Part shown: positions 1 through 7,912 of the stretch, one piece after another
How positions within the stretch are numbered: the first letter of the stretch is position 1
How the letters are laid out: each line of letters begins with the position of its first letter
Assembly (NCBI RefSeq): GCF_040676675.1
Contig: NZ_JBFAPK010000011.1
Coordinates: forward strand, 128,218-192,217
Origin: JBFAPK01 sp040676675
GTDB lineage: Bacteria; Actinomycetota; Actinomycetes; Mycobacteriales; Micromonosporaceae
DNA: 64,000 nucleotides
Reading direction: 5' to 3'
Program-made: the position numbers and the translations under genes
Notes under the pieces: model-generated
Told to the model about the DNA's origin: nothing
The model's input: only the letters and a program-made list of their open reading frames with translations
The model's database searches: none

Positions 1-296
1 ACGCCGACCGGGCCATCACCGAGACGCTCTTCCAGTGGGAGTCGCAGAGCACCACCTCGGCGGCCTCGGCGACCGGTCAGCGCTACATCCACCACGCCGA
101 ACGCGGCTCGACGGTGCACCTCTTCGTACGGGAGACCAAGGTCGCCGACCGTGACCTCGGCGCGCCGGCCTACCTGTACGCCGGCCCGATGATCTACCAG
201 CAGCACACCGGCGACCGGCCGATGCGGATCGTCTGGCGGCTGCGGCACCCGCTGCCCGCCGACACGTACGCCGCCGCCCGCGCCATCTCCGCCTGA
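1..296 (+). CDS. DUF3427-family helicase, C-terminal end (partial)
   Basis: This is the last 97 codons or so of a gene that starts left of the window; the first complete codon is at base 3. The fragment reads FQWESQS, then TGQRYIHHAERG, then VHLFVRETK and ends in a short strand/helix before TGA at 294-296. Those motifs match the C-terminal DUF3427 domain found behind DEAD/DEAH helicase cores, often with an N-terminal PLD-like nuclease, in predicted restriction or repair-type helicases. The helicase motifs themselves are outside the window, so only the family of the tail can be stated. No terminator is visible in the 30 bases before the convergent toxin gene. Confidence 0.75.
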   Translation, partial: ADRAITETLFQWESQSTTSAASATGQRYIHHAERGSTVHLFVRETKVADRDLGAPAYLYAGPMIYQQHTGDRPMRIVWRLRHPLPADTYAAARAISA

Positions 297-327
297 GCAT
301 CGCCTCACGCGTCTGGAAAGTAACCCG

Positions 328-720
328 TCAGATACGGCGGATGACCAGCCCTGGCTTGGCGTCGGAGGCGGCCGACAGCTGCGCGATGTCCTCGGGATCG
401 CTGGTGAAGACGATGGCGCCGCAGGCCAGAGCAACGGTGACCACCGTGGCGCCGACAACGTCGTGCGCGCCAGCCTTGCCGCACAGTATGCCGGCCGCCT
501 TCGCCAGCTCGAGACCGACCGGAAGAATCTCGCAGCTGTGCAGGAACCGGCCGAGCTGGACCTGTCGGCGAGGATCGCGCCATGCCTGTCCCACGACTAC
601 GGAGGGGACGAGCAGCCGCCGGCCCTCCTCCACGGCGAGGTGGTGGATCGCCCACATCCGCCGGTCGTTGCCGTCGATCGCGAGCAGCACCCCGGCGTCG
701 TAGACGTAGGGGACACTCAC
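328..720 (-). CDS. PIN-domain ribonuclease toxin (VapC-like)
   Basis: A 130-residue protein of normal size for a VapC-type PIN-domain RNase that would cut RNA when freed from its antitoxin. Acidic residues of the PIN site are visible as Asp8 (YDAG), Asp87 (AHDVVGA) and Asp108 (TSDPED). The usual Glu in the second motif is Gln45 in VVVGQAWR; I recall this Q form from other actinobacterial PIN proteins, so it need not mean loss of function. The GTG start overlaps the antitoxin stop by four bases (GTGA), so the two are translationally coupled, with the antitoxin first. Annotation as a toxin rests on fold motifs and pairing. Confidence 0.8.
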   Translation of the reverse strand: MSVPYVYDAGVLLAIDGNDRRMWAIHHLAVEEGRRLLVPSVVVGQAWRDPRRQVQLGRFLHSCEILPVGLELAKAAGILCGKAGAHDVVGATVVTVALACGAIVFTSDPEDIAQLSAASDAKPGLVIRRI

Positions 721-983
721 GCCGCCGCCTGGCCCGACCCGCCGAGCGCCTGGGCGTCGGCAGCCGCCATCTCCGCGCGCGCCGCGGCGATCTCCTCCAG
801 GGTGAAGGCGCCATGCTCGGCCTGCCAGTCCGCGACCAGCCGCCGCCCGACCCGCCGTCGAAGTTCGCCCTCGGCCGCGTTCGCGAGCAGCCTCGACAGC
901 GGAACGCCGTCCTCGCGCGCTGCGGCGCCGAGCGCCTCGACCAACTCCTCCGGGAGGGTAATAGTGACCTTCTTGACCGCCAT
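717..983 (-). CDS. Ribbon-helix-helix antitoxin (CopG/VapB-like)
   Basis: An 88-residue protein. The N-terminal strand VKKVTITLPEELVEAL followed by two helices is a ribbon-helix-helix DNA-binding domain that dimerises to bind an operator. The C-terminal half, roughly residues 45-80, is Ala/Glu-rich, helical and probably wraps the PIN toxin encoded immediately downstream. The ATG start lies just downstream of a perfect hexamer inverted repeat at 991-1006, the likely autoregulatory operator. Order (antitoxin then toxin), overlap and sizes are those of a type II toxin-antitoxin operon. Confidence 0.82.
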   Translation of the reverse strand: MAVKKVTITLPEELVEALGAAAREDGVPLSRLLANAAEGELRRRVGRRLVADWQAEHGAFTLEEIAAARAEMAAADAQALGGSGQAAA

Positions 984-990
984 ACGTTCA

Positions 991-1006
991 CCATACCGGA
1001 GTATGG
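991..1006. promoter_or_regulatory. Palindromic operator of the toxin-antitoxin operon
   Basis: CCATAC and GTATGG form perfect 6-base arms around CGGA, ending 7 bases upstream of the antitoxin ATG at 983. A probable -10 (TATGGT on the minus strand) lies inside it, so RHH dimers bound here would block transcription. Autoregulation is inferred from family behaviour. Confidence 0.6.
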
Positions 1007-1390
1007 CAGCGCTGAAAGCCCAACCACCACGAGCCGGTCAACGTCGCAAGGTCGCCGGACGCAATACCGGAGCCGGTCGCGGAGGGCGGCAGCCTAACGG
1101 GCAAAGTTGATCACCCCAGGCAGTTTCGGGGCCAGCAGCCAGCCGTGCACGACGCGGCCGGCGGCCTTTGAGCCCAGCGATCCGCACCGACCGGGGCGGC
1201 GCGGGTTCAGCCGCCGCCGGGTATCACCGGGGCCGTTCACCTGTACGTCGTCGCGCCGGCTCCGCCCCGCTCTCGCGGAGTCCACCACACCACCACCTGT
1301 GTAGATCAGCTGGTAACCGCGAGAAAACTGTGGAGCGCTGTGGTGGTGGCGATGGGCGTGGATAGCCGGGCGACAAGGGACACTGCGTTC
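1007..1390. other. Intergenic region, 384 bp
   Basis: Separates the divergent antitoxin and DUF5954 genes. The open frames here are short and lack convincing start sites or recognisable products. The last 15 bases hold AAGGGA, the ribosome-binding site of the DUF5954 gene. I see no hairpin terminator or repeat. Confidence 0.5.
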
Positions 1391-2401
1391 ATGAGCCATC
1401 ACGGAGAGCCCGTACCCGACCATTTACTGATCAAAATCGAGCATCGGGACGACCCCGTTTCGGCCGTCTCCGAGGACGACGCGGTACGCCGGTCGCTCGC
1501 CTACCCCAAGACGATGTGGGGAGCGCCGGTCTTCGGCGCCGCCGAGGAGGTCGACGGCCGGTGGCGGATCCTCAACCTCCTCGACGACTACCCGCAGGGC
1601 GCCCGGGACAGCCTCGCCTCCCACTTCCGGCGGCTGTTCAGCGAGGCTCCGGACACCCCGGAGAACGAGACCGCGCGCAACGAGTACCAGGCGGCGTTCG
1701 AGCTGCTCGACTGGGAGGTGGTCAACGATCTGACCGTGCACGGTCGGCGGTACCGGATCATCCGGGCGCAGCCCTTCATCCGCAGCGGCCCGGACGGGCC
1801 CGAACCACCGCGCCCCTCCGACCCGGACCCCTATCCGCCCGGCAGGACGCGCGACGTGCGGTCACCGGTGGAGGGGTTCGTCATCGACCCGGCCGCCGCG
1901 ACCGGGCTCGCCGCCGGCCTGCTCCGCATGGAGATGAGCCCGGCGTTCTACAAGGCCGGAATGGTGCCGGACGACGTACGCGAGGATTCCCGCCGGGCGT
2001 TGGGCACCCACCCGAACGTGGTGCTTCTTCCGGTCGGCTTCACGATCGGTGAGCAGGTCGACGGCAGGTGGCAGCCACAGACCCCGGCCACGTACCCGAC
2101 GCCGCAGGCCGCCCGCGACTCGGTGTTCCCCCGGTTCAGCGACATCATCCCGCACGAGAACGCGTCGATAGAGGAGATTCAGGCGGCGTACGCCCGGGCC
2201 CGAGCGGAGTTCGAGGCTCCCCGTACCGACGAGTTCGAGGTGAAGGGTGTCCGCTGCCGGGTGACCCGGGTCGAGTGTTTCATCCGGGTGGGCCCGGACG
2301 GCCCGGAGGGGCCACGGCCCTCCGACTGGGACCCGGAACCGCCGCCCGAGCTGCACGTCCAACAGCTCCGCGAGCAGGGCCTGATGCCCGACCCGGAGTA
2401 G
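1391..2401 (+). CDS. DUF5954-like hypothetical protein with internal duplication
   Basis: A 336-residue soluble protein, starting at MSHHGEPVPD. That start is preferred over one 51 bases upstream because AAGGGA lies about 10 bases before it. The sequence resembles DUF5954 proteins of streptomycetes and Micromonospora, whose role is unknown. It is built of two similar halves, about residues 25-150 and 185-320. Each has an EVDGRW or EQVDGRW strand, an ARDS(L/V) helix, an ExQAA/EIQAA helix, a GxRxRxxRxxxFIR segment, then xGPDGPExPRPSDxDPxPP. The paired RSGPDGPE and RVGPDGPE tails make the duplication clear. No catalytic motif, signal peptide or membrane segment is seen. Confidence 0.65.
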   Translation: MSHHGEPVPDHLLIKIEHRDDPVSAVSEDDAVRRSLAYPKTMWGAPVFGAAEEVDGRWRILNLLDDYPQGARDSLASHFRRLFSEAPDTPENETARNEYQAAFELLDWEVVNDLTVHGRRYRIIRAQPFIRSGPDGPEPPRPSDPDPYPPGRTRDVRSPVEGFVIDPAAATGLAAGLLRMEMSPAFYKAGMVPDDVREDSRRALGTHPNVVLLPVGFTIGEQVDGRWQPQTPATYPTPQAARDSVFPRFSDIIPHENASIEEIQAAYARARAEFEAPRTDEFEVKGVRCRVTRVECFIRVGPDGPEGPRPSDWDPEPPPELHVQQLREQGLMPDPE

Positions 2402-2455
2402 TCGCCGCACGTTCACCGCCAGCCGCCGCCTGGTTCGACGCCGCGAGGAGATCCG

Positions 2456-3013
2456 ATGACCCTGCCCCCGGTGTGGCTGCTCGACATCGACGGCGTGATC
2501 AACGCCGTCAGCAGGAAGCCCGACCGCGGTGTGTGGCCCGCCGACCAGTGGATCACCGGCGAGGCGAACGCCGACGGCGTCGACTGGCCGATCCTGGCCG
2601 CCCGCCCGGTCGTCGACTTCATCCGCGAGACGCACGAGTCAGGACGGGCCGAGATCCGCTGGCACACCACCTGGCAGCGGGACGCCGCCAACCTGGCGAA
2701 GCTGCTGGGCCTGCCGGAGTTTCCGGTGCAGCCGTGCCCCGAATTCGCCGCCGAGCGCCAGCTGCTGGCCGGTGCGGCCCCGGTCGGCCCCACCTGGTGG
2801 AAGCTGCCCGCCGCCGAGCGGGTGGTCGGCGACGAGGGACGCGCCCTGGTCTGGACCGACGACGACGCCCGGTGGGAACTGCGCGACCAGGACCGGGACG
2901 CCCTGTCCAGGCTCGCGCCGACGCTGATCGTGGCGCCGCGTACGCACCTCGGGCTGACCCGCAAGCAGTTGCGGAAGATCGACGCGTTCCTGACCGAGCA
3001 GGGCGGCGCATGA
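2456..3013 (+). CDS. HAD-superfamily domain protein
   Basis: A 185-residue protein beginning WLLDIDGVIN, the DxDGV(I/L)N motif I of HAD phosphatase-like enzymes, with Asp10 as nucleophile and Asp12 as acid/base. WHTTWQRDAAN around residue 70 would be motif II (Thr) and VWTDDDARWEL around residue 138 motif IV (Asp-Asp). The length and absence of a large cap fit small HAD proteins of unknown substrate that are frequent in actinomycetes. GAGGAGAT precedes the ATG by a normal distance. The gene is followed by an 18-bp tandem repeat and then by the convergent histidine kinase. Confidence 0.7.
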   Translation: MTLPPVWLLDIDGVINAVSRKPDRGVWPADQWITGEANADGVDWPILAARPVVDFIRETHESGRAEIRWHTTWQRDAANLAKLLGLPEFPVQPCPEFAAERQLLAGAAPVGPTWWKLPAAERVVGDEGRALVWTDDDARWELRDQDRDALSRLAPTLIVAPRTHLGLTRKQLRKIDAFLTEQGGA

Positions 3014-3031
3014 CCCGCGCCGCGCATGGGC

Positions 3032-3103
3032 GGGGTCCGGCAGATCGGCGGGGTCCGGCAGATCGGCGCGGTCCGGCAGATCGGCCCCGTTCGGCAGGTC
3101 GTA
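3032..3103. repeat. 18-bp tandem repeat, about four copies
   Basis: Units beginning GGGGTCCGGCAGATCGGC occur at 3032-3049 and 3050-3067 (identical), 3068-3085 (one change) and 3086-3103 (degenerate). They fill the gap between the HAD gene and the convergent kinase gene. No coding role is evident. Confidence 0.8.
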
Positions 3104-3121
3104 GGGACCGGACCGGCGGGC

Positions 3122-4423
3122 TCAGCGGTCGACCGTCGTCGGCCCGGGGAGCCGGGTCACGGACGGCGCCGGGCTGGACCTGAGCGGCAGCCGTACGGCG
3201 AACCGGGCGCCCTGGCCCGGGTGGCTGCGGGCGTCGATGGTGCCGCCGTGGCCGGTGACCACCTCGCGCAGCAGCGCCAGCCCGAGCCCCGCGTGCCGCC
3301 TCTCCGGTCCCACCCCGCTGTGGAACCGGTCGAAGATGCGGTCGGCTGGGTCGAAGCCGCTGCCGGTGTCGGCGACCACCAGTTCGGCGACGTCGCCGTC
3401 GGCGGGACGGTGCACGGTCACGTCGATCCGCCCGCCGGCGGGCGTGTGCGTCAGCGCGTTGGTCAACAGCTCGCTGATCACCCGGCGCAGCGCCGACTCC
3501 ACCCCCGGCACCGGCAGCGGCTCGTCGGGGCGGTCGAGGGTGAGCGTGACGCCCTGTTCGCCGGCGCGGTCGGTCTCGGCGACGACCGCGGTCTCGGCCA
3601 GTTCCGCCAGGTCCACCGGGGCGGTGGCCGGCTGGTCGCCCGGTACCGCCGCCAGCCGGGCGGAGAGCAGCAGGTCGTTGACGACCTCGCCGAGTCGTCG
3701 GGTGGTGCCGACCAGCCGGTCCAGCTCGGTACGGTAGTCGGCCGGAACTCCGGCGTTGCCGGCGCGCCGGGCGAGCACCTGGGCCCGGGTGTGCACCTGG
3801 GCGATGGGCGTACGCAGTTCGTGGCTGACGTCGGTGATGAACCGGCGCTGCCGCGCGAGCGCCTCGGCGAGGGGCGCGACGGCGAGCCGGCCCACCAGCA
3901 GTCCGCTGGCGATGGCGGCGAGCAGCCCGACCAGTTCGGCGACGGCGAGGGCGAGGAGCAGGTGGCGCCGGTCGGCGAGCTGGTACCGCGCGTCGAAGAT
4001 CGCCTGGATCACGTCGTCGCCGCGGGGCTGGGTGAGGACGTGGTAGACGGTGCCGTTGCGCTCGATCACGGTGGTGCTCGACGTCCGGGTGGCGGCGGTG
4101 GTCTCCAGCGCGCCCGTGAGGGGGAAGCCGGGCGGCGCGGGCACCCGGCCGGTGACCAGCCGGCCGTCGTGGAGCAGGAAGAGCCAGGTGCATCCGGGTG
4201 GGCCGGAGGGGTCGCCCTGGGAGGCGGTGTAGGCGAGTTCCCGTTCGATCTGGCGCTCCTGGCCGCGTACGAGCACGCCGTAGCAGACGCCGCCGACCGA
4301 GGTGACCAGGACGGTCACCGCGAGTCCGACCAGTACGCCGACGCGCCGGCGGGCCCGGGCGACCACCGCGCGCTCGGCCGCGATCCAGGAGATTCCCGCC
4401 GGCGCCGAACGGCGGGCCCTCAC
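3122..4423 (-). CDS. Two-component sensor histidine kinase
   Basis: A 433-residue membrane kinase. A transmembrane helix at about residues 29-50 is followed by an extracytoplasmic stretch to about 154 and a second helix at about 155-178. The HisKA domain carries VSHELRTP with phospho-acceptor His201. The HATPase_c domain has the N box SELLTNALTHTP (Asn322), G1 VADTGSGFDPADRIFDRF and G2 AGLGLALL. The periplasmic loop has two cysteines (about 47 and 78). The GTG start overlaps the regulator stop by four bases, so both are co-expressed. The domain order is that of CutS/TcrY-like actinobacterial kinases; the signal cannot be deduced. C-terminal residues after about 410 are a Pro-rich tail. Confidence 0.9.
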   Translation of the reverse strand: MRARRSAPAGISWIAAERAVVARARRRVGVLVGLAVTVLVTSVGGVCYGVLVRGQERQIERELAYTASQGDPSGPPGCTWLFLLHDGRLVTGRVPAPPGFPLTGALETTAATRTSSTTVIERNGTVYHVLTQPRGDDVIQAIFDARYQLADRRHLLLALAVAELVGLLAAIASGLLVGRLAVAPLAEALARQRRFITDVSHELRTPIAQVHTRAQVLARRAGNAGVPADYRTELDRLVGTTRRLGEVVNDLLLSARLAAVPGDQPATAPVDLAELAETAVVAETDRAGEQGVTLTLDRPDEPLPVPGVESALRRVISELLTNALTHTPAGGRIDVTVHRPADGDVAELVVADTGSGFDPADRIFDRFHSGVGPERRHAGLGLALLREVVTGHGGTIDARSHPGQGARFAVRLPLRSSPAPSVTRLPGPTTVDR

Positions 4424-5124
4424 AGCTCACCGAGCCGGTAGCCGAGACCGTGCACGGTACGGATCACCGTTCGGCCGAGCTTGCGGCGCAGGTAGTAGAC
4501 GTACGTGTCCACGATGGAGGTGGCGGCGGCCTCGTCGAAGACCCGCCGGCGCAGCTCGGCCCGGGAGTGCACGGTCCTGGGGCGTACGGCGAGCACGCGG
4601 AGCAGCTCGAACTCCCGGGCGGAGAGGGCGACCCGGGAGCCGTCGGGGAGTACGACGTCCCGCAGGCCGAGGTCGATGCGACCGGCGCCGACCGGCAGGG
4701 CGTCGGCGCCGTCGGAGGTACGCCGGCAGAGCGCCCTGATCCGCGCGCTCAGCTCGTCCAGGTCGAACGGCTTGATCATGTAGTCGTCGGCGCCCGCGTC
4801 CAGGCCGGCGACCCGGTCGTCGACGGTACCGAGGGCGGTGAGCAGCAGCGCGCGGGCGCCGACGGCGCGGGAACGCAGCCGGGTCAGCAGGTTGAGCCCG
4901 TCGAGCGCCGGCAGCAGCCGGTCGATCACCATGACGTCATAGTTGCGGGTGAGCCCGAGGTGCAGGCCGCGCTGGCCGTCATGGGCGACGTCGATCAGGT
5001 AGCCCTCGTCGGCCAGCACCTCGGTCAGCAGGTCCGCGAGTTCCGCGTCGTCCTCGACGAGGAGCAGGCGGCGTACGGCCGGCGGGGCCTCGATTGCCTG
5101 TAGCACAGGTCGAGAATCCCACAC
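4420..5124 (-). CDS. OmpR-family response regulator
   Basis: A 234-residue regulator, first gene of the two-component operon. The receiver domain (about residues 19-130) has the acidic pair in LLVEDDAEL, phospho-acceptor Asp68 in MVIDRLLP, Thr96 in LLTALG and the conserved Lys in MIKPFDL. A winged-helix output domain (about 145-232) has LSAREFELLRVLA and the recognition-helix segment TSIVDTYVYYLRRKL. The GTG at 5124 gives an 18-residue extension before the receiver; a GTG at 5106 is an alternative. The neighbouring antiporter gene ends only 32 bases upstream and may share the transcript or regulation, which is inference. Confidence 0.9.
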   Translation of the reverse strand: MWDSRPVLQAIEAPPAVRRLLLVEDDAELADLLTEVLADEGYLIDVAHDGQRGLHLGLTRNYDVMVIDRLLPALDGLNLLTRLRSRAVGARALLLTALGTVDDRVAGLDAGADDYMIKPFDLDELSARIRALCRRTSDGADALPVGAGRIDLGLRDVVLPDGSRVALSAREFELLRVLAVRPRTVHSRAELRRRVFDEAAATSIVDTYVYYLRRKLGRTVIRTVHGLGYRLGEL

Positions 5125-5156
5125 CGACCAGGATACATAGACTGTGACCGATATCT

Positions 5157-6443
5157 CTATGCCGGGTCGACTCCGGATTGAACCGCCACCACCGGATCCC
5201 GCGTGTCACCTGGAACGGGGTTTTTCGCCTCCCGCCGCTCGATCCAGCTCAGCAGCGGCGTGGTCATCAGCGTGGTGACGAGGGCGACCAGCACCAGGGC
5301 GGTGAAGAGCGTCGGGTTGACGATTCCCGCCGACATGCCGACGTTGATGGCGATCAGCTGCATCAACCCCCGGGCGTTCATCAGCGCGCCGACCCGCAGC
5401 GCGACCCCCTTCGACTCGCCCCGCAACCGCGCCGCCGACCAGCAGGCGCCGAACTTGCCCACGATCGCGACCGTGACGCACCCGAGGCCGAAGAGCAGCA
5501 CCGCCGGCTGGGCGAAGAGCCCGAACTCCGTGTGCAGCCCCGAGTAGGTGAAGAACAGCGGCAGGAAGACGATCTGGCAGACCGGGGTGGCGGTGGCGAC
5601 CAGGCGGTCGGTACGGGGGTGGTGCGGCATGATCGCGCCGATCGAGAAGGCGCCGAAGACCGCGTACAGGCCGATCTCGTCGGTGTACCAGGCGACCGCG
5701 AAGAGCAGCGCCACCAGGCTGAGCAGCCGGGACTGGTCGCCGAGGCCGTCGTGGTGGACCAGCGCCCTGGTCAGCCGCCGGCCCACCGTCCAGAGCAGCA
5801 GCCCGAACAGGATCGCGCCGCCGACCGTGACGAGCGCCGGGCCGGGCCGGCCCGAGGCGGTGGCGAGCACGACGGCGAGCAGTATCCAGGCGACCGCGTC
5901 GTCGAGGGCCCCGCTGGCCAGGGCGAGCGAGCCGTGCCGGGTCCCCGCGTGCCCGCGTTCGGTGATGATCCGGGCGAGCATCGGGAAGGCGGTGATGGCG
6001 AGGGCGACGCCGACGAAGGCCGCGGTGACCCCGACGGAGGTCCCCCCGGCGACCACCGGCGCGTGCCCCGCCGCGCCGAGGACCAGCAGCACGCCGAGGC
6101 CGAGCGGCACGAGGACGCCGGCGATCGAGACCGTACCGGCGGTGCCGAGCAGCCCGTTGATCGGATGCGACGTGAACGCGTATCCGGCCTGGAACATGAA
6201 GATGACCAGACCGACCTGGCCCACGACGTACAGCACGGGGTAGAGCTGCTCCGGGAAGAGCGCGTCCTGGACGCCGGGGGCCAGCAGCCCGAGCAGCGAC
6301 GGCCCGAGCAGGACGCCGGCCAGCATCTCGCTCACCACCGGCGGCTGACCCACCTTGTCCAGCAGCCACGTCACCGCCCGGCAGAAGAGCAGGATCGCCG
6401 CGACGGCGATGAAGAACCGTGGTGCCAGCTCAACCGGGGTCAT
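5157..6443 (-). CDS. CPA2-type monovalent cation/proton antiporter
   Basis: A 428-residue integral membrane protein with about 12 hydrophobic helices and the CPA2 (KefB/NapA-like) layout. It has the N-terminal GQPPVVSEMLAGVLLGPSLLG segment and the crossover-helix motif ALAITAFPMLARIITERG followed by GALDDAVAWILLA, whose paired aspartates bind the cation/proton in this family. There is no C-terminal TrkA-N domain, so it is the short form. It lies 34 bases behind the P450 gene as the last gene of the lyase/flavoprotein operon. In that setting it may serve ion homeostasis or export of an acidic product, but this is a guess. Confidence 0.85.
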   Translation of the reverse strand: MTPVELAPRFFIAVAAILLFCRAVTWLLDKVGQPPVVSEMLAGVLLGPSLLGLLAPGVQDALFPEQLYPVLYVVGQVGLVIFMFQAGYAFTSHPINGLLGTAGTVSIAGVLVPLGLGVLLVLGAAGHAPVVAGGTSVGVTAAFVGVALAITAFPMLARIITERGHAGTRHGSLALASGALDDAVAWILLAVVLATASGRPGPALVTVGGAILFGLLLWTVGRRLTRALVHHDGLGDQSRLLSLVALLFAVAWYTDEIGLYAVFGAFSIGAIMPHHPRTDRLVATATPVCQIVFLPLFFTYSGLHTEFGLFAQPAVLLFGLGCVTVAIVGKFGACWSAARLRGESKGVALRVGALMNARGLMQLIAINVGMSAGIVNPTLFTALVLVALVTTLMTTPLLSWIERREAKNPVPGDTRDPVVAVQSGVDPA

Positions 6444-6477
6444 GCCGAACCACCTTCCCGTGCCGAACCCGCCTCGG

Positions 6478-7851
6478 TCATGGCCGAACCTCCTCGAAGT
6501 AGCGGGCGCAGAGTCGTTGACGCCGCGCGTCGATCACCATCCAGCTGCCCAGCACCAGCTGGACGAGGCTGCGTCCCACGTCGGACCAGCGGTCCCCGCA
6601 CCGCATCAGCCACCGCCGGGCGGGCCCGGGCGGCCGCGCGCCGGCCGGGACGAGGAAGCAGGGTCCGCGGTTCGGCAGCGAGCGGGTGTGCCGCACGGTG
6701 GAGACCAGGGCGTACCGGCGCAGCACCTCGCGGGTGACCGCGCGCATCATCACCGGGGCGACGCCGCGCGCCGGGCAGGCGCGGTTGGCCGCGACGCCGA
6801 ACGGGACGAAGTGCGCGTCCCCCCGGCGTACGGTCAGCCAGCGGGTGGGGTCGAACGCGTCGTCGGCGGCCGGCCCGGTGCGCTGGAAGGCGAGGTAGTT
6901 GAAGAGCAGGACCGAGCCGGCCGGCAGCGTGACCGCCGCGTCCACCTCGATCGGCGCCGAGGTGATCCGGTGCGCCACGCCGAACAGCGGATGCACCCGC
7001 AGCGTCTCGTCGATCACCCGGTCCAGCACGCGGTCGCCCTCGCCGTCCAGGTCGTCCAGGGTGGCGAGCAGCTCGCGCCGGGTCGGCGGGTGCTGCGCGA
7101 CGGCGAGCAGGAGGTGCGCCATCGCCTCGGACATCTGGACCACGGCGGTGTTGAAGAAGGCGCCCTGCAGGTACCAGGCCGTCTCCTCGGCGGTGAACGG
7201 CTCCGGCAGGGTGACCGGCGCGGTACCGGCCTCGACCCGGGCGCGCAGGTAGCGGGTGAGCCGCTCCCGTCGGTCCAGGTGCCGCAGCCCGCAGCACTTC
7301 AGCGCGGTGACCACGTCGTCGGCGTTGGCCACGATCAGCGCCCGGGCGTCGGGCGGGCACGCCTCGCCGAAGACGAGTTCGTGGTAGACCTCGGCCCAGA
7401 TCGGCATCATCAGGTCGCGCAGCCGTACCCGGCTGGTCCGGCCGGCCGGCAGCTCGTCGAGGACGCGTCGGGCCGCCGCGCCGGCCAACTCGGTCGACCG
7501 GGCGTGCGGCACCGCGAGCACCCGTCGGGTCGTACGGGCCACCGCCCGGTACCGCTCGCCCGGCTCCAGGTGCTCCTGGTGCATCTGCGGGCCGGGCGCC
7601 AGCCAGTACCAGAACAGGTCGGAGAGGCCGGCGCCACGGCTGCGCCCGTCGGCGGCCGGGTGCGCGTAGACCCGTTCGAAGTGCTCGGGGCCGACCAGGG
7701 GTCCCGGCACCGGGATCCCCTCGGCGCCGTTCACCCGCGTGAAGATCCGTTCCCGGAGCCGGACCACCGCCGGCGGCAGCCACCGGGGCAGGGTCCACGC
7801 CACCGCGAGGACGGCCACCACGGTGCTGAGAAGCACGAGCGGCGCGCTCAT
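6478..7851 (-). CDS. Cytochrome P450 with N-terminal membrane anchor
   Basis: A 457-residue P450. Seen are the I-helix GAFFNT (230-235), the K-helix ExxR as ETLR (282-285) and a heme loop FGVAANRACPARG with thiolate Cys359. The loop lacks the usual Gly/His pattern of FGxGxHxCxG. Unlike most bacterial P450s it starts with a hydrophobic helix, PLVLLSTVVAVLAVAWTLP (about 4-22), and a basic stop-transfer segment, so it is probably membrane-bound. About 90 residues follow the cysteine, with a further amphipathic segment near 420-440. Its ATG overlaps a TGA by four bases inside a short tandem duplication behind the hydroxy-acid oxidase. The substrate is unknown; redox partners are not encoded nearby. 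Confidence 0.85.
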   Translation of the reverse strand: MSAPLVLLSTVVAVLAVAWTLPRWLPPAVVRLRERIFTRVNGAEGIPVPGPLVGPEHFERVYAHPAADGRSRGAGLSDLFWYWLAPGPQMHQEHLEPGERYRAVARTTRRVLAVPHARSTELAGAAARRVLDELPAGRTSRVRLRDLMMPIWAEVYHELVFGEACPPDARALIVANADDVVTALKCCGLRHLDRRERLTRYLRARVEAGTAPVTLPEPFTAEETAWYLQGAFFNTAVVQMSEAMAHLLLAVAQHPPTRRELLATLDDLDGEGDRVLDRVIDETLRVHPLFGVAHRITSAPIEVDAAVTLPAGSVLLFNYLAFQRTGPAADDAFDPTRWLTVRRGDAHFVPFGVAANRACPARGVAPVMMRAVTREVLRRYALVSTVRHTRSLPNRGPCFLVPAGARPPGPARRWLMRCGDRWSDVGRSLVQLVLGSWMVIDARRQRLCARYFEEVRP

Positions 7852-7912
7852 CGCGGCACCCGCGTGATGCGGAGGAGCACGAGCGGCACGCTCATCGCGG
7901 CACCCGCGTGAT
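7833..7912. repeat. 44-bp-period tandem duplication at a gene junction
   Basis: The 36 bases 7833-7868 recur at 7877-7912 with one mismatch. The segment includes the end of the 2-hydroxy-acid oxidase gene and the start of the P450 gene. It therefore leaves a 15-codon mini-frame (MSVPLVLL, then RITRVPR) between them, opening with a copy of the P450 start codon and closing with a copy of the oxidase C-terminus. Confidence 0.8.

Noticed and set aside
3032..3103. 18-bp repeats as a CRISPR array
   Set aside because: Units are directly adjacent without spacers; they are a simple tandem repeat.
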